From positions 310,001 to 374,000 of the forward strand of contig NZ_QJRY01000003.1 of the NCBI RefSeq assembly GCF_003205195.1: a stretch of DNA of 64,000 bases, read 5' to 3'. Made by a program: the position numbers and the translations under genes. The notes beneath the pieces were generated by a model, which had not been told where the DNA came from, ran no database searches, and saw only the letters and a list, made by a program, of their open reading frames with translations. Origin of the DNA: Peteryoungia wuzhouensis. Its GTDB lineage: Bacteria > Pseudomonadota > Alphaproteobacteria > Rhizobiales > Rhizobiaceae. Positions 31,593-42,024 of this stretch are shown here, piece after piece (the stretch's first letter is position 1; each line of letters opens with the position of its first letter).

Positions 31593-32423
31593 TCAGAAGG
31601 TGGCGGTCTGCGGATCTGGCCCGATGCGGGCTCCGGCATGATCCAGCCGACCGAACACCTGCAAATCCTCGGCGGAAAGCTTGAAATCGAAGACCTTGAA
31701 ATTCTCGATGATGCGCGATGGCGTCACCGACTTCGGAATGACGATCAGACCGTTGTCGATGTGCCAGCGGATGACAACCTGCGCCGGTGTGCGCCCGAGG
31801 CGCTCGGCAATTTTCCCGATTTCCGGATGATCCAGCAGCTTGCCTTGGCCAAGAGGGCTCCAGGACTGCGTCGCGATCTTGTGCTTTTCGTGGAAGGCTC
31901 GAGCCTCGCGCTGCTGGAAATCGGGGTGCAGCTCGATCTGGTTGAGCACCGGCACCACGCCCGTCTCGGCAACGATCCGCTCGATATGCTCCGGATAGAA
32001 ATTCGACACACCGATTGACTTTGCCCGCCCCTCCTCCCGGAGCTTCACGAAGGCCTTCCAGGTGTCGACAAACAGGCCACGATACGCTGAGGGCCAATGA
32101 ATGAGGTAGAGATCCACATAGTCGGTCCCGAGCCGCTTCAGGCTCGCATCAAAGGCCTTGAGGGTTTGCTCGTAGCCCTGATCGTTGTTCCAGAGCTTGG
32201 TCGTGAGAAAGACGTCCTTCCGGTCGAGTCCAGAACGCCGGATGCCTTCGCCAACGCCTTCTTCGTTCTCGTAGACCGCAGCTGTATCGACATGCCGGTA
32301 CCCCGCATCGAGCGCAGCCTTGACGGCCGGTGCTGCTTCATCGTTCGGCGTCTGCCAGACCCCAAGGCCGACCTGGGGGATGGTGTTGCCGTCATTGAGG
32401 GAAATAAATGATTGTTCGGTCAT
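31593..32423 (-). CDS. Aldo/keto reductase (2,5-diketo-D-gluconate reductase-like)
   Basis: A 276-residue NADPH-dependent AKR. The catalytic tetrad is visible: Asp and Tyr in HVDTAAVYENEEGVG, Lys in LTTKLWN and His in YLIHWP. The family signature segments GVSNFYPEHIERI and the C-terminal VIPKSVTPSRIIENFKVFDF nucleotide-binding stretch are present. It most resembles the AKR5C group of bacterial 2,5-diketogluconate/methylglyoxal reductases; the natural substrate is uncertain. I choose the ATG at 32423 (MTEQSFISLNDG). Confidence 0.9.
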   Translation of the reverse strand: MTEQSFISLNDGNTIPQVGLGVWQTPNDEAAPAVKAALDAGYRHVDTAAVYENEEGVGEGIRRSGLDRKDVFLTTKLWNNDQGYEQTLKAFDASLKRLGTDYVDLYLIHWPSAYRGLFVDTWKAFVKLREEGRAKSIGVSNFYPEHIERIVAETGVVPVLNQIELHPDFQQREARAFHEKHKIATQSWSPLGQGKLLDHPEIGKIAERLGRTPAQVVIRWHIDNGLIVIPKSVTPSRIIENFKVFDFKLSAEDLQVFGRLDHAGARIGPDPQTATF

Positions 32424-32577
32424 GATGGGAATCTCCAAAACAAATTCGAAGGCGGGGGAACGCTGGTCCGCAGGTGACGGACGGGCTCTGCAGGCATGAG
32501 GCCTGGACACGCGTGGTTAAGGTAGGGAGCTTCACCAGCATTGAAAGACTGCGGCGCGTGATTTTACGCGGGGAGCA

Positions 32578-33111
32578 TCAGAGAACCTGAAGCCGCGTAT
32601 TTGGACCCAGATGCGGCAGAAGGCGTTGCATGTCACGGGAGCTGATCGCGACGCAGCCTTCGGTCGGCGCATAGTCGGGGCGGGCGATATGAAAGAAGAT
32701 TGCCGAACCGCAGCCCCGTTTTCTGGTCCGCATGTTCCAGTCCATCACCACACAGACATCGTAGAGCCGGTCATCGCGAGCGAGCTTTTCGTGGCTTGCC
32801 TGGAATGGAGCACTGACCGGTCGATTGTAACTCGGATGGTCCGGCGCGTCACACCACAGCATTGTCTCTCGAACACGCGAGAGTGGCAGTGGGGTGCGAA
32901 GGAAGGATATCCGGTCTCCGCGATGATAGGCAAAGCGCAGCGGCATGGTGGCAATTGGCGTCGCCCCATCCCCTTCCCGCTTGTGGCTCGTGCGACCGCT
33001 GCGACCGATTGCAGCTGGTATGCGGAGGCTCCCGGCCTGCAGGATCGCACGTCTGGCATCAAGCGGCGCGGCACGCACCACCAATTTTGCGATGGTTTTT
33101 CCTTGTTTCAT
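32578..33111 (-). CDS. L,D-transpeptidase (YkuD-fold) family protein
   Basis: A protein of about 177 residues with the YkuD catalytic pattern: a histidine in FFHIARPDYAPTEGCVAIS, followed 12 residues later by the nucleophilic cysteine in EGCVAIS. YkuD enzymes make 3-3 peptidoglycan cross-links or attach proteins to the wall. No signal peptide is visible, which is common in this short subgroup. The start is ambiguous: the ATG at 33111 (MKQGKTIAK) or an in-frame GTG at 33135; neither has a strong ribosome-binding site. It diverges from the response regulator gene. Confidence 0.75.
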   Translation of the reverse strand: MKQGKTIAKLVVRAAPLDARRAILQAGSLRIPAAIGRSGRTSHKREGDGATPIATMPLRFAYHRGDRISFLRTPLPLSRVRETMLWCDAPDHPSYNRPVSAPFQASHEKLARDDRLYDVCVVMDWNMRTRKRGCGSAIFFHIARPDYAPTEGCVAISSRDMQRLLPHLGPNTRLQVL

Positions 33112-33257
33112 CGAGGCTTTCGGCCTGCTGCTCACGAGATTTTGCCTTGTTCGTGAAGAATGTTGTATTCATAGCACTTCAATGCCTGCGGCCTAGGCTT
33201 ACATGGCCTTCAACGGTGCAACAAGCGCCGCGATGGACCACTCTGGAAGGATGACGA

Positions 33258-33941
33258 ATGACGACGCGGACCATTCTGCTGGTGGATGACGACGATGATC
33301 TGAGGCAGATCCTGGTGGAGCAGCTTTCGCTCTATGACGAGTTTTCGCTGCTTCAGGAAAGCAATGCGGCGCGCGCCATGCAGACAGCCAAGACCGCGCA
33401 GGTTGACCTGATGATCATGGACGTCGGCCTGCCGGACATGGACGGCCGGGAAGCGGTGAAGCTGCTGCGCAAGGGCGGCTTCAAATCACCAGTGATCATG
33501 CTGACCGGTCACGACACCGATTCAGACACCATTCTGGGTCTCGAAGCCGGGGCCAACGACTACGTGACCAAGCCCTTCCGCTTCGCCGTTCTGCTTGCGC
33601 GCATCCGCGCCCAGCTTCGCCAATACGAGCAAAGCGAGGACGCAACCTTCGGCGTGGGACCCTATCTTTTCAAGCCGAGCCAGAAGTTGCTGACGACCGA
33701 AGACGGTAAGAAAATTCGCCTGACGGAGAAAGAGTCCGCAATCATCCGCTACCTCTATCGCGCCGGCCAGAAAGTCGTGACCCGCGACGTTCTGCTTGAA
33801 GAGGTATGGGGCTACAATTCCGGTGTGACGACCCACACGCTGGAAACCCATGTCTACCGGCTTCGCCAGAAGATCGAGCGCGATCCGTCAAATGCCGAGA
33901 TTCTGGTAACGGAAAACGGCGGCTACAAGATCGTACCCTGA
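33258..33941 (+). CDS. cenR: OmpR/PhoB-family response regulator, CenR-like
   Basis: A 227-residue two-component regulator. The receiver has the acidic pair Asp10/Asp11, phosphoacceptor Asp55 (IMDVGLPDMDG), Thr83 and Lys105. The C-terminal winged helix includes RLTEKESAIIRYLYRA and THTLETHVYRLRQKIE. I recall this sequence type as the conserved orphan regulator CenR (Brucella OtpR), which controls cell-envelope genes in Alphaproteobacteria. The assignment rests on memory of the family and on the following cyclic-nucleotide-binding gene, also found beside otpR. No histidine kinase is adjacent, consistent with an orphan. Confidence 0.75.
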   Translation: MTTRTILLVDDDDDLRQILVEQLSLYDEFSLLQESNAARAMQTAKTAQVDLMIMDVGLPDMDGREAVKLLRKGGFKSPVIMLTGHDTDSDTILGLEAGANDYVTKPFRFAVLLARIRAQLRQYEQSEDATFGVGPYLFKPSQKLLTTEDGKKIRLTEKESAIIRYLYRAGQKVVTRDVLLEEVWGYNSGVTTHTLETHVYRLRQKIERDPSNAEILVTENGGYKIVP

Positions 33942-33963
33942 AGGTTCAGGACCGCCCAATGAC

Positions 33964-34009
33964 AGACGGGGATGAGACTGACCGGAGGGTCGTGTCCGTC
34001 CCCGTTTTG
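33964..34009 (+). terminator. Terminator-like hairpin after the cenR-like gene
   Basis: ACGGGGA (33966-33972) pairs with TCCCCGT (33999-34005), with further pairing between GACTGACC and GGGTCGTGTC inside, followed by TTTTGCG. It would separate the regulator from the CNB-domain gene, perhaps only partly. Confidence 0.5.
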
Positions 34010-34069
34010 CGTTAGGACTGACGTCAGGCACGGCGTAGGCGCCGGCTGGGCGACGAATAGGGGACGTGC

Positions 34070-34525
34070 ATGGCTCTCAGCGACGATATCGAGCTTCTCT
34101 CGGCTGTACCGCTGTTTTCCGGTCTCGATACAGACCAGATCCGCCTGATCGCCTTCGGCGCCGAACATCGACAGGTCGCGTCGGGACAGGCTCTTTTCCG
34201 TGAAAAATCCCCCGCCGAATGCGCCTATGTCGTGGTGCGCGGCAAGCTCGATCTCTTTATCATCGGCCGCGACGGCAAGCCGAAGCTCGAAGCGAGCGTC
34301 GGACCGGGTGTGATGCTCTCGGAACTGGCACTGGTCACCATGGTAGAGCGCAAGTTCACGGCGGTCGCAGCGGAAGATGTCGATGTCATCCGCGTGACGC
34401 GCTCGCTCTTCCACCGCCTGCTGGAGGAATATCCTAGCATGGCACGGCATGTGGAAACCCGGATCCGCAAGTCGCTGGGAGACCTGATGGACGGCTCTGC
34501 GGCACTGGCGCCAAAATTCAGCTAG
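34070..34525 (+). CDS. Stand-alone cyclic-nucleotide-binding domain protein
   Basis: A 151-residue protein made almost entirely of one CNB (Crp-like) beta-roll domain. Landmarks are LLSAVPLFSGLDTDQIRLIAFGAE, shown here by LFSGLDTDQIRL, then GQALFREKSPAECAYVVVRGKLDLF and the late LVTMVERKFTAVAAEDVDVIRV. The phosphate-binding PxxGE-RSA-type cassette is degenerate (GPGVMLSELALVTMVERKF), so ligand binding is uncertain. There is no helix-turn-helix, hence no direct DNA binding. It sits directly after the CenR-like regulator, suggesting a functional link. Confidence 0.8.
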   Translation: MALSDDIELLSAVPLFSGLDTDQIRLIAFGAEHRQVASGQALFREKSPAECAYVVVRGKLDLFIIGRDGKPKLEASVGPGVMLSELALVTMVERKFTAVAAEDVDVIRVTRSLFHRLLEEYPSMARHVETRIRKSLGDLMDGSAALAPKFS

Positions 34526-34533
34526 ATAGCCGA

Positions 34534-35340
34534 CTATGCAGCCTTGAAATACGCCGTTACGGGAACATGGTCGGATGGCTGGGTCCAGCCGCGCGCTTCC
34601 TTCAGGATATCGATCCGCGATAGAAGCGGCGAAAGATCAGCGGATGACCAGATGTGATCGAGGCGACGGCCACGATCGGCAGCAGCCCAATCCTTGGCGC
34701 GATAACTCCACCACGTGTAGAGCTTTTCGGATGCCGGCACATGCTGACGCATCAGATCAACCCAGGCACCCTGCCGCATCACCTCCAGCAGCCCTTCGGT
34801 CTCCACCGGCGTGTGGCTTACGATCTTGAGCATCTGCTTGTGAGACCATACATCGTGTTCCAGCGGTGCAATATTCAGGTCACCGACCAGGATTGCGCCA
34901 GTGCCAACTTCCGCTTCTGCCGACAGCGCCTTCATCTCCTCAATGAAATCGAGTTTGTGGCCGAATTTCGGATTGATCTCGCGGTTCGGCTCGTCGCCGC
35001 CCGCAGGCACGTAGAAGTTATGAAGGCGGATCCGCCGTCCCGCCCATTCAAAGATCGCGGAAATGTGCCGGCTATCGCCGACACCGCAATAATCCTGCCG
35101 GTGGTCTTCCGTCAGCGGCAGCTTCGAGCAGATGGCAACCCCGTGATAGCCCTTCTGGCCATGAATCACGATGTTGGAGTAGCCCAGCGCCGCAATCTGC
35201 TCGACCGGAAACTGGTCGTTCTGGCACTTGATCTCCTGCAGGCACAGAATATCGGGGTTCGTCCGGCGGAGAAAATCCTCGACAATGGGCAGGCGCAGCC
35301 GCACGGAATTGATGTTCCAGGTGGTGATCGCAAGGGTCAT
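34534..35340 (-). CDS. xthA: Exodeoxyribonuclease III
   Basis: A 268-residue AP endonuclease/3' exonuclease of the XthA family for base-excision repair. The EEP-fold catalytic residues are visible: TWNINSVRLRL (Asn), LCLQEIKCQ (Glu), the Tyr-containing FYVPAGGD, VGDLNIAP (Asp/Asn), RRLDHIW (Asp) and the terminal PSDHVPV (Asp-His). The length matches the family. It faces the CNB gene tail to tail with 8 bases between the stops. Confidence 0.95.
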   Translation of the reverse strand: MTLAITTWNINSVRLRLPIVEDFLRRTNPDILCLQEIKCQNDQFPVEQIAALGYSNIVIHGQKGYHGVAICSKLPLTEDHRQDYCGVGDSRHISAIFEWAGRRIRLHNFYVPAGGDEPNREINPKFGHKLDFIEEMKALSAEAEVGTGAILVGDLNIAPLEHDVWSHKQMLKIVSHTPVETEGLLEVMRQGAWVDLMRQHVPASEKLYTWWSYRAKDWAAADRGRRLDHIWSSADLSPLLSRIDILKEARGWTQPSDHVPVTAYFKAA

Positions 35341-35400
35341 GGGGCGCCTGTTCTTGTCGGTTACTCTTGCCTCTTATGGCAAAACCGCCGACCTGAACAG

Positions 35401-35435
35401 AAAAAGGCGGTGCGAGGGTTTGCCCGCACCGCCTT
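35401..35435 (-). terminator. Rho-independent terminator after the lolA-like gene
   Basis: On the minus strand AAGGCGGTGCG and CGCACCGCCTT form an 11-bp stem around a loop of about 10 bases, followed by TTTTTC. It lies about 30 bases after the stop codon. Confidence 0.85.
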
Positions 35436-35464
35436 CTCCACAATTCAGCAAGCCACGAAAGCGT

Positions 35465-36121
35465 TCAGCCGCCGCGCTTCTGCCCATGCACTTCAGCGTA
35501 AGGGATCTCAAAGACGGAGGGATCAAGCTGGACACCGTTTTGCACATTGAAGATCATCACCGAGGTGTCCTTCTTCTGCACATCGGTAATCGTCCACTGC
35601 CGGAGTTCGAAATTCTTCGGATCGAACATCAGCGTGATCGTCGAATCGCCGAAGATCGTCCGGTCACCAAGCACGATGGTCGTCAGGTCCGCCTCTTCCT
35701 TGACGTCGCGAACCAGCTTGTTGCCGAGATCGATCCTGTCGGCCAGAAGAAGACTCAGCGGTGTCTTCGACAGCGGATAGAGATCCCAGGTCTTCAGCTT
35801 GGTATTGCCGATGACCACGTTCTTGCCATCCGAGATGACTCGCATCGGCGAGGGCTTCTCGTAGTTGAAGCGAAGCTTGCCTGGCCGCTCGATGAAGAAC
35901 TTGCCGCCGGTCTGTTCACCGCGCGGACCGAACTGCACGAACTCGCCCATCATGGTCTTCACGCTGGAGAAATGGTCGGCAATCTGCTGGGCTGCGTTGG
36001 TTGCGGCAAAGCTGGGAAACGGCAGGGCCGCGCATGCCATGAATGCGGCGGTTCCCAGCACGAACTGGCGACGGTTGGCCAGCACCGGCATCCCGGCATC
36101 GCGTTCAGTTTTGTCAATCAT
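35465..36121 (-). CDS. lolA: LolA-like outer-membrane lipoprotein carrier protein
   Basis: A 218-residue exported protein. Its signal contains a twin arginine (NRRQFVLGTAAFMACAAL) and ends SFA near residue 40, so Tat or Sec export is possible. The mature part follows the LolA half-barrel pattern: IADHFSSVKTMMGEFVQ, GGKFFIERPGKLRFNYE, TWDLYPLSKTPLSLLL and the late FDPKNFELRQWTITD. It would ferry lipoproteins across the periplasm. I choose the ATG at 36121 because AAGGAG lies 7 bases ahead; the upstream ATG at 36136 would have that ribosome-binding site inside its own first codons. ftsK is just upstream. Confidence 0.8.
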   Translation of the reverse strand: MIDKTERDAGMPVLANRRQFVLGTAAFMACAALPFPSFAATNAAQQIADHFSSVKTMMGEFVQFGPRGEQTGGKFFIERPGKLRFNYEKPSPMRVISDGKNVVIGNTKLKTWDLYPLSKTPLSLLLADRIDLGNKLVRDVKEEADLTTIVLGDRTIFGDSTITLMFDPKNFELRQWTITDVQKKDTSVMIFNVQNGVQLDPSVFEIPYAEVHGQKRGG

Positions 36122-36250
36122 GCGATACTCCTTCATATGCTCTCGGTCTTGCCGAAAAAGGCGGCGGCTTCATGGCCGTGATCGCCTATGCCGCTGCGGC
36201 AACTCGTCCAGACCGCTCGTTGTTCCATTTGAGAGCGATCATCCGGAAGA

Positions 36251-38902
36251 TCACTCTTCCGTCGGCACCAGGATTTCGCGTTTTCCGGCATGGTTGGCAG
36301 GGCCAATGATGCCCTCCTTCTCCATGCGCTCGATCAGTGAAGCGGCGCGGTTATAGCCAATGCCCAGACGACGCTGAACATAGGAGGTGGAAGCCTTTCC
36401 GTCCCTCAGGACGATCGCCACGGCCTGATCGTAGGGATCGTCCGAATCCGCCAGATTGCCGGTCCCGGCCGGGCCCCCGCCATCCTCGTCATCTTCATCA
36501 TCGATGGTGATGGCTTCCAGATACTGCGGCGAACCTTGGGTCTTGAGGTAGGCGACAATCTCCTCGACCTCGTGGTCGGAGACAAACGGACCATGGACGC
36601 GCTGAATGCGACCGCCACCGGCCATGTAGAGCATGTCGCCCATGCCAAGCAGCTGCTCTGCGCCCTGTTCGCCCAGGATCGTCCGACTGTCGATCTTAGA
36701 CGTCACCTGGAAGGAAATACGGGTCGGGAAGTTGGCCTTGATCGTTCCGGTGATGACGTCGACGGAGGGACGCTGGGTCGCCATGATGACGTGGATGCCG
36801 GCGGCACGCGCCATCTGGGCAAGTCGCTGAACGGCCCCTTCGATATCCTTGCCCGCAACCATCATCAGGTCGGCCATCTCGTCGATGATCACGACGATAT
36901 AGGGGATCGGCTGAAGATCGAATTCTTCCGTCTCGTAAATTGCCTCGCCCGTCTGACGGTCGAAGCCGGTCTGGACGGTCCGGGTCAGAACCTCGCCCTT
37001 CTCCTGGGCCTGCGCGACGCGGGCATTGAAGCCGTCGATGTTGCGCACACCGATCTTCGACATCTTCTTGTAGCGCTCTTCCATCTCGCGCACGGTCCAT
37101 TTGAGCGCGACCACAGCCTTCTTCGGATCGGTGACAACGGGAGAAAGGAGATGCGGGATGCCGTCATAGACCGAAAGTTCGAGCATCTTCGGGTCGATCA
37201 TGATCAGGCGGCACTGTTCCGGCGTCATCTTGTAGAGTAGCGACAGGATCATCGTATTGATCGCCACCGACTTACCGGAACCCGTCGTACCGGCGACGAG
37301 AAGATGCGGCATTTTCGCGAGATCGGCGACCACCGGCTCGCCGCCGATCGTCTTGCCAAGCGCCATGGCCAGCTTCGCCTTGTTGCCATCGAAGTCGCGC
37401 GACGCGATCAGTTCGCGCAGATAGACGGTTTCGCGGGTCTGGTTCGGCAATTCGATGCCGATCGCGTTGCGACCGGGAACGACGGCAACGCGAGCCGCGA
37501 TCGCGCTCATCGAGCGGGCAATGTCATCGGCAAGGCCGATGACGCGGGACGATTTGATACCCGGCGCAGGCTCCAGTTCGTAAAGCGTGACGACGGGCCC
37601 GGGGCGGACATGGATGATCTCGCCCTTGACCCCGAAATCGTCGAGCACGCCCTCGAGCAGGCGGGCGTTGTGTTCGAGCGCTTCGGCCGAGAGCGTCGCG
37701 TCACGTGTGACGGCGCGCGGCTCGGCCAGCAGATGAACCGATGGAAGCTGAAAGCCGTCTGGCTTCAACAGAGAGCCCTGCGCATCGCGTTCCACACGGG
37801 CGCCTGCCTTCGGCCGAGCGGCAGGGGCCGCAACGCGGGGCGATCCCGCAACGCCACGGGCCGGAGCCACAGGACGTCCGCGGTCGTCCGGCAGAATGCC
37901 AGACGGCCGTGGCATATCATCGATATCGAAGTCGTCCTCGTCATCATCGAACGCGCTGCTCGACATCGGCGGAGGAGACACAATAGAACGACCAGTCGCG
38001 CGAGCAGGTGCACCGTCGAGAACCGGCTCGACCCGGTTGTTCAACACCGGCGGCTTGGCACGCACCGGCTCATTCAGCGTGCCAAATTCATCATCGTTGA
38101 AATCATACGGTTGGTCGAATTCGCGCGAATGGCGGTCCGGAGACTTGATGCCGAAGAGGCGACGCATGCGGCCCCGCATCAGATACCAGTTGTGAGTAAA
38201 AGCACCGAGATAGAGCGACAGCGGACCTTGGTCTTCATCCTCCTCGTCCTCATCTAGCGGGTTGGGCTCAACCTTGGTCTTCGGCGAAATCTTTGCAGGC
38301 ACGGCATCCTGGTCTGAAACCTCTGGCGCTTTGCCAATTATCCCTGCAGCGAACAGAAGAAGCCAGGCCGCCGGAAGCGCCAGGATGGTGCCAAGCACCA
38401 TGGCAAAGGTCGAGGTTGGATAAGCGCCGATAAAGAGTGCCGGAAAGCGCAGGATGAGGTCGCCGAGAACGCCGCCGGTGCCGCTCGGCAACGGCCAGGT
38501 TGTCGGCGGGGGAAAACAGCCAACGGCAGCCGCAGCCACCAGAGCGCCCGCAAGCCAGGCAGCGATTCGCGCCGGTATCCGGTGCAGTCTCCGCCCACCG
38601 ATCAGCGCAAACGACCAGGCCAGCACCGGCAGGAGGGCGAGCAGGCTGCCAAGCCCGAAGAACTGCATCATGAGATCGGCAAACACGGCACCGGACAGGC
38701 CGAGCATATTGGTCGGCGGATTTTCGGTCGCATAGGACAGGCTGGGGTCAGACACGTTCCAGGTTGCCAATGCAGCGACCGCCAGAACGAGTGCGAAGAA
38801 AAGAGCGAAGCCGAGCAAAGCGAACAGCTGTCGAAACAGGAATGCGGTGAACGCAAATCGGGTCGGATGATCCGGAAGCGCTGTCGAATGGCCTCTGCTC
38901 AT
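36251..38902 (-). CDS. ftsK: DNA translocase FtsK
   Basis: An 883-residue septal DNA pump for chromosome dimer resolution and segregation. The N-terminal 210 residues hold four to five membrane helices ([17 protein letters not shown] onward). An acidic, proline-rich linker of about 200 residues follows. The motor domain has Walker [13 protein letters not shown] and Walker [15 protein letters not shown]. The C-terminal gamma winged helix ([19 protein letters not shown]) would read polar KOPS sites. The ATG at 38902 ([11 protein letters not shown]) is preferred to the longer frame. It lies directly upstream of the lolA-like gene, a pairing seen in other bacteria. Confidence 0.96.
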   Translation of the reverse strand: MSRGHSTALPDHPTRFAFTAFLFRQLFALLGFALFFALVLAVAALATWNVSDPSLSYATENPPTNMLGLSGAVFADLMMQFFGLGSLLALLPVLAWSFALIGGRRLHRIPARIAAWLAGALVAAAAVGCFPPPTTWPLPSGTGGVLGDLILRFPALFIGAYPTSTFAMVLGTILALPAAWLLLFAAGIIGKAPEVSDQDAVPAKISPKTKVEPNPLDEDEEDEDQGPLSLYLGAFTHNWYLMRGRMRRLFGIKSPDRHSREFDQPYDFNDDEFGTLNEPVRAKPPVLNNRVEPVLDGAPARATGRSIVSPPPMSSSAFDDDEDDFDIDDMPRPSGILPDDRGRPVAPARGVAGSPRVAAPAARPKAGARVERDAQGSLLKPDGFQLPSVHLLAEPRAVTRDATLSAEALEHNARLLEGVLDDFGVKGEIIHVRPGPVVTLYELEPAPGIKSSRVIGLADDIARSMSAIAARVAVVPGRNAIGIELPNQTRETVYLRELIASRDFDGNKAKLAMALGKTIGGEPVVADLAKMPHLLVAGTTGSGKSVAINTMILSLLYKMTPEQCRLIMIDPKMLELSVYDGIPHLLSPVVTDPKKAVVALKWTVREMEERYKKMSKIGVRNIDGFNARVAQAQEKGEVLTRTVQTGFDRQTGEAIYETEEFDLQPIPYIVVIIDEMADLMMVAGKDIEGAVQRLAQMARAAGIHVIMATQRPSVDVITGTIKANFPTRISFQVTSKIDSRTILGEQGAEQLLGMGDMLYMAGGGRIQRVHGPFVSDHEVEEIVAYLKTQGSPQYLEAITIDDEDDEDGGGPAGTGNLADSDDPYDQAVAIVLRDGKASTSYVQRRLGIGYNRAASLIERMEKEGIIGPANHAGKREILVPTEE

Positions 38903-39043
38903 GTGTCTCGATGTCCGTCCTGTTGGCGTGTGGGCCCAAGGTGCTGCAGACGTAGCACCATCATGGCCAGTCCTCACCCTAAGGTACGGTCGGTTAATGG
39001 CGCATTAACCATGCATGGAATCGATGCGGCGGCGCTGAAACGC

Positions 39044-39071
39044 AAAACGCCCGGGCATGAAGCCCGGGCGC
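39044..39071 (-). terminator. Rho-independent terminator of glnK-amtB
   Basis: CGCCCGGGC, an ATGAA/TTCAT loop and GCCCGGGCG form a 9-bp perfect stem (39048-39056 with 39062-39070); the minus-strand side continues TTTTGCGTTT. It lies about 30 bases past amtB. Confidence 0.88.
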
Positions 39072-39100
39072 TCGCATTTTTGGGATCGCTTGATCGCAGA

Positions 39101-40462
39101 TCAGCTGTGATAGGCAGCCTCGCCATGCGATGCGAGGTCCAGACCTTCGCGCTCGGCTTCGACCGGGACGCGCAGGCCGACGACGACGTCGACGATCTTG
39201 TAGAGGATGATCGAACCGATGCCGCACCACAGCAGGGTAACGATGACGGCCTTCAGCTGGGTAATGAACTGACCAGCCATGGTCACACCTTCTGCATAGC
39301 CGATGCCCCCCAGCGAGGCCGACGCGAAGATGCCGGTTGCCAGAGCGCCGAAGAGGCCACCGATGCCGTGTACGCCGAAGACGTCGGCGCTGTCGTCGTA
39401 GCCGAACTTGTTCTTCACCACAGCCACAAAGAAGTAGCACAGCGGCGACACGATCAGGCCCATGACGATGGCACCCATCGGACCGGCAATGCCGGCAGCC
39501 GGGGTGATGGCAACGAGGCCGGCGATCATGCCCGAAGCGGCGCCGAGCATCGAGGCCTTGCCGCGGGTGAAGGCTTCAACCAGAACCCACGAGACGACGG
39601 CAGCAGCGGTCGCGATGAAGGTGTTGACTGTGGCGAGCATCGCACCGCCCGAAGCTTCGAGGTTGGAGCCAGCGTTGAAGCCGAACCAACCCACCCAGAG
39701 CATTGCAGCACCGACGAGCGTCAGCGTCATTGAATGCGGAGCCATCATATCCTTGCCGTAGCCGGTACGCTTGCCGACCATGATCGCGCCGATCAGACCG
39801 GCAACACCGGCATTGATGTGAACGACGGTACCGCCTGCGAAGTCGAGCGCGCCCCATCCGAAGATCAGACCATTGGCGTCCCATACCATATGGGCGATCG
39901 GGAAATAGACGAAAGTGACCCAGAGAAGGCAGAACAGAACTGCAGCCGAGAACTTGATACGTTCAGCAAAGGCACCGACGATCAGGGCCGGCGTGATGGC
40001 GGCGAAGGTCATCTGGAAGAGCATGAAGATGTATTCCGGAATGACGGCGTCGGAGAAGGTCGCCGCGGTGCTGTCCGGCGTAACGCCGGCGAGGAACATC
40101 TTACCGAAGCCGCCGAAAAAGGCGTTCGTCGAACCGCCAAAGGCGAACGAGTAACCGTAGACAACCCAGACAAGCATGATCGCCGAACCGATGACCGTGC
40201 ACTGCATCAGTACGGACAGCATGTTCTTGGCGCGAACGAGACCGCCGTAGAAGAGGGCCAGGCCCGGGACCAGCATGAACAGGACCAGGATGGTGCACAG
40301 GAACATGAAGGCGGTGTCGCCCTTGTTCGGAACAGGGGCAGCAGCTGCCGCAGCTGCGGCGGCCGGTGCAGCTTCCTGCGCAAAGGCGATAGCCGGCGCC
40401 AGCAGGGCTGCCGACGCGGCGCCAAGGCGCACGAGATTGGAATTCAACTTGGCAAATGACAT
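39101..40462 (-). CDS. amtB: Ammonium transporter AmtB
   Basis: A 453-residue Amt protein. A signal peptide (residues 1 to about 27, ending FAQ) and an Ala/Pro-rich spacer precede 11 predicted membrane helices. Landmarks are LVPGLALFYGGLVRAKN, the FAGGTVVHINAGVAGL segment with a pore histidine, and DVFGVHGIGGLFGAL with the second pore histidine. It conducts ammonium and is blocked by GlnK. The ATG at 40462 (MSFAKLNS) is chosen over an in-frame TTG three codons earlier. It follows glnK after 27 bases in the same operon. Confidence 0.96.
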   Translation of the reverse strand: MSFAKLNSNLVRLGAASAALLAPAIAFAQEAAPAAAAAAAAAPVPNKGDTAFMFLCTILVLFMLVPGLALFYGGLVRAKNMLSVLMQCTVIGSAIMLVWVVYGYSFAFGGSTNAFFGGFGKMFLAGVTPDSTAATFSDAVIPEYIFMLFQMTFAAITPALIVGAFAERIKFSAAVLFCLLWVTFVYFPIAHMVWDANGLIFGWGALDFAGGTVVHINAGVAGLIGAIMVGKRTGYGKDMMAPHSMTLTLVGAAMLWVGWFGFNAGSNLEASGGAMLATVNTFIATAAAVVSWVLVEAFTRGKASMLGAASGMIAGLVAITPAAGIAGPMGAIVMGLIVSPLCYFFVAVVKNKFGYDDSADVFGVHGIGGLFGALATGIFASASLGGIGYAEGVTMAGQFITQLKAVIVTLLWCGIGSIILYKIVDVVVGLRVPVEAEREGLDLASHGEAAYHS

Positions 40463-40489
40463 CAGTAACAACTCCCCTAACAGCCGTTC

Positions 40490-40954
<465 letters not shown>

Positions 40955-41056
40955 CTATTGAAAAGTAAAGGTTTCGTAAAGCGGCGCTAATAAACGTGCA
41001 GATGAGCGCACAATGTGCGCACAAAAATTATGCAGCTTTTCGATTTTGATGACAGT

Positions 41057-41941
41057 TTAGCCATTTGCCCGTTTGCGGATCAGGCCCTCTTGCGCAACCG
41101 AGGCTACGAGATGGCCTTCACGGGTAAAAATGCTGCCACGCGTCATCCCTCGAGCGCCTGCGGCGCTCGGGCTGTCCTGGGTGTAGAGCAACCAGTCGTC
41201 CAGACGGCAGGGACGGTGAAACCACATGGCATGGTCGAGACTGGCGACCTGGAGTTCAGGATCGAAAATGGACGTACCGTGGGCGTAAAGCGAGGTATCG
41301 AGGAGAGTCATATCCGAGAGATAGGCAAGAATCGCCGCCTGATAGTGCCTCTCATCCGGCACGATGCCCGAAGCACGGACCCAGATATGCGCCTCGGGCT
41401 CCAGCTTTTCCTTCGACAGATAATGCACGAGCGACGTCGGGCGAATCTCGATGGGACGCTCACGCCCCCAGTATTTCTTGACCGTATCGGGCGCCTGGGC
41501 AAGGAATGCCGCCCGAAACTCCGCCTCACCCATCAGTTGCTCCGGGGGAGGCACGTCGGGCATGCCGATCTGATGGTCGAAGCCTGGCTCTTCCAGCTGG
41601 AAGGAGGCCGACATGGAAAAGATGGCCTTGCCGTGCTGGATTGCGACGACACGCCGCGTGGTGAACGAAGCACCGTCTCTAATGCGCTCGACCTGATAGA
41701 CGATCGGGATCGAAGGGTCGCCGGGACGCATGAAATAGGCATGCAGCGAGTGCACGAACCGGTCGAGATCGACCGTACGCTGAGCCGCCATCAACGCCTG
41801 CGCAATGACGAGACCACCGAAAACCCGTTGCCAGCCATTTTGCGGGCTGCTGCCGCGAAACAGGTTTTCCTCAAGCTTTTCCAGGTCTAGGCGCCCGATC
41901 AGGTCCTGCATCGGCTTCGTCTGTTCGGCTGGCTGCGACAT
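41057..41941 (-). CDS. tesB: Acyl-CoA thioesterase II
   Basis: A 294-residue double-hotdog thioesterase that hydrolyses medium- to long-chain acyl-CoA. N-terminal landmarks are LFRGSSPQNGWQRVFGGLVIAQAL and HSLHAYFMRPGDPSIPIVYQVERIRDG (short parts: VFGGLVIAQAL, HAYFMRPGDP). The second hotdog has LAYLSDMTLLDTSLYAHG with the catalytic Asp, then SLDHAMWFHRP and the closing SIFTREGHLVASVAQEGLIR. Full length compared with E. coli TesB (286). It diverges from the UbiH-like gene. Confidence 0.94.
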   Translation of the reverse strand: MSQPAEQTKPMQDLIGRLDLEKLEENLFRGSSPQNGWQRVFGGLVIAQALMAAQRTVDLDRFVHSLHAYFMRPGDPSIPIVYQVERIRDGASFTTRRVVAIQHGKAIFSMSASFQLEEPGFDHQIGMPDVPPPEQLMGEAEFRAAFLAQAPDTVKKYWGRERPIEIRPTSLVHYLSKEKLEPEAHIWVRASGIVPDERHYQAAILAYLSDMTLLDTSLYAHGTSIFDPELQVASLDHAMWFHRPCRLDDWLLYTQDSPSAAGARGMTRGSIFTREGHLVASVAQEGLIRKRANG

Positions 41942-42024
41942 AATGCATGGCTCCGCTTATAGGCACCCGTTCAAGGCTGATCTATATAGGAGACCTAGCG
42001 TCTACAAGAGCAAAGGATTTCGCC

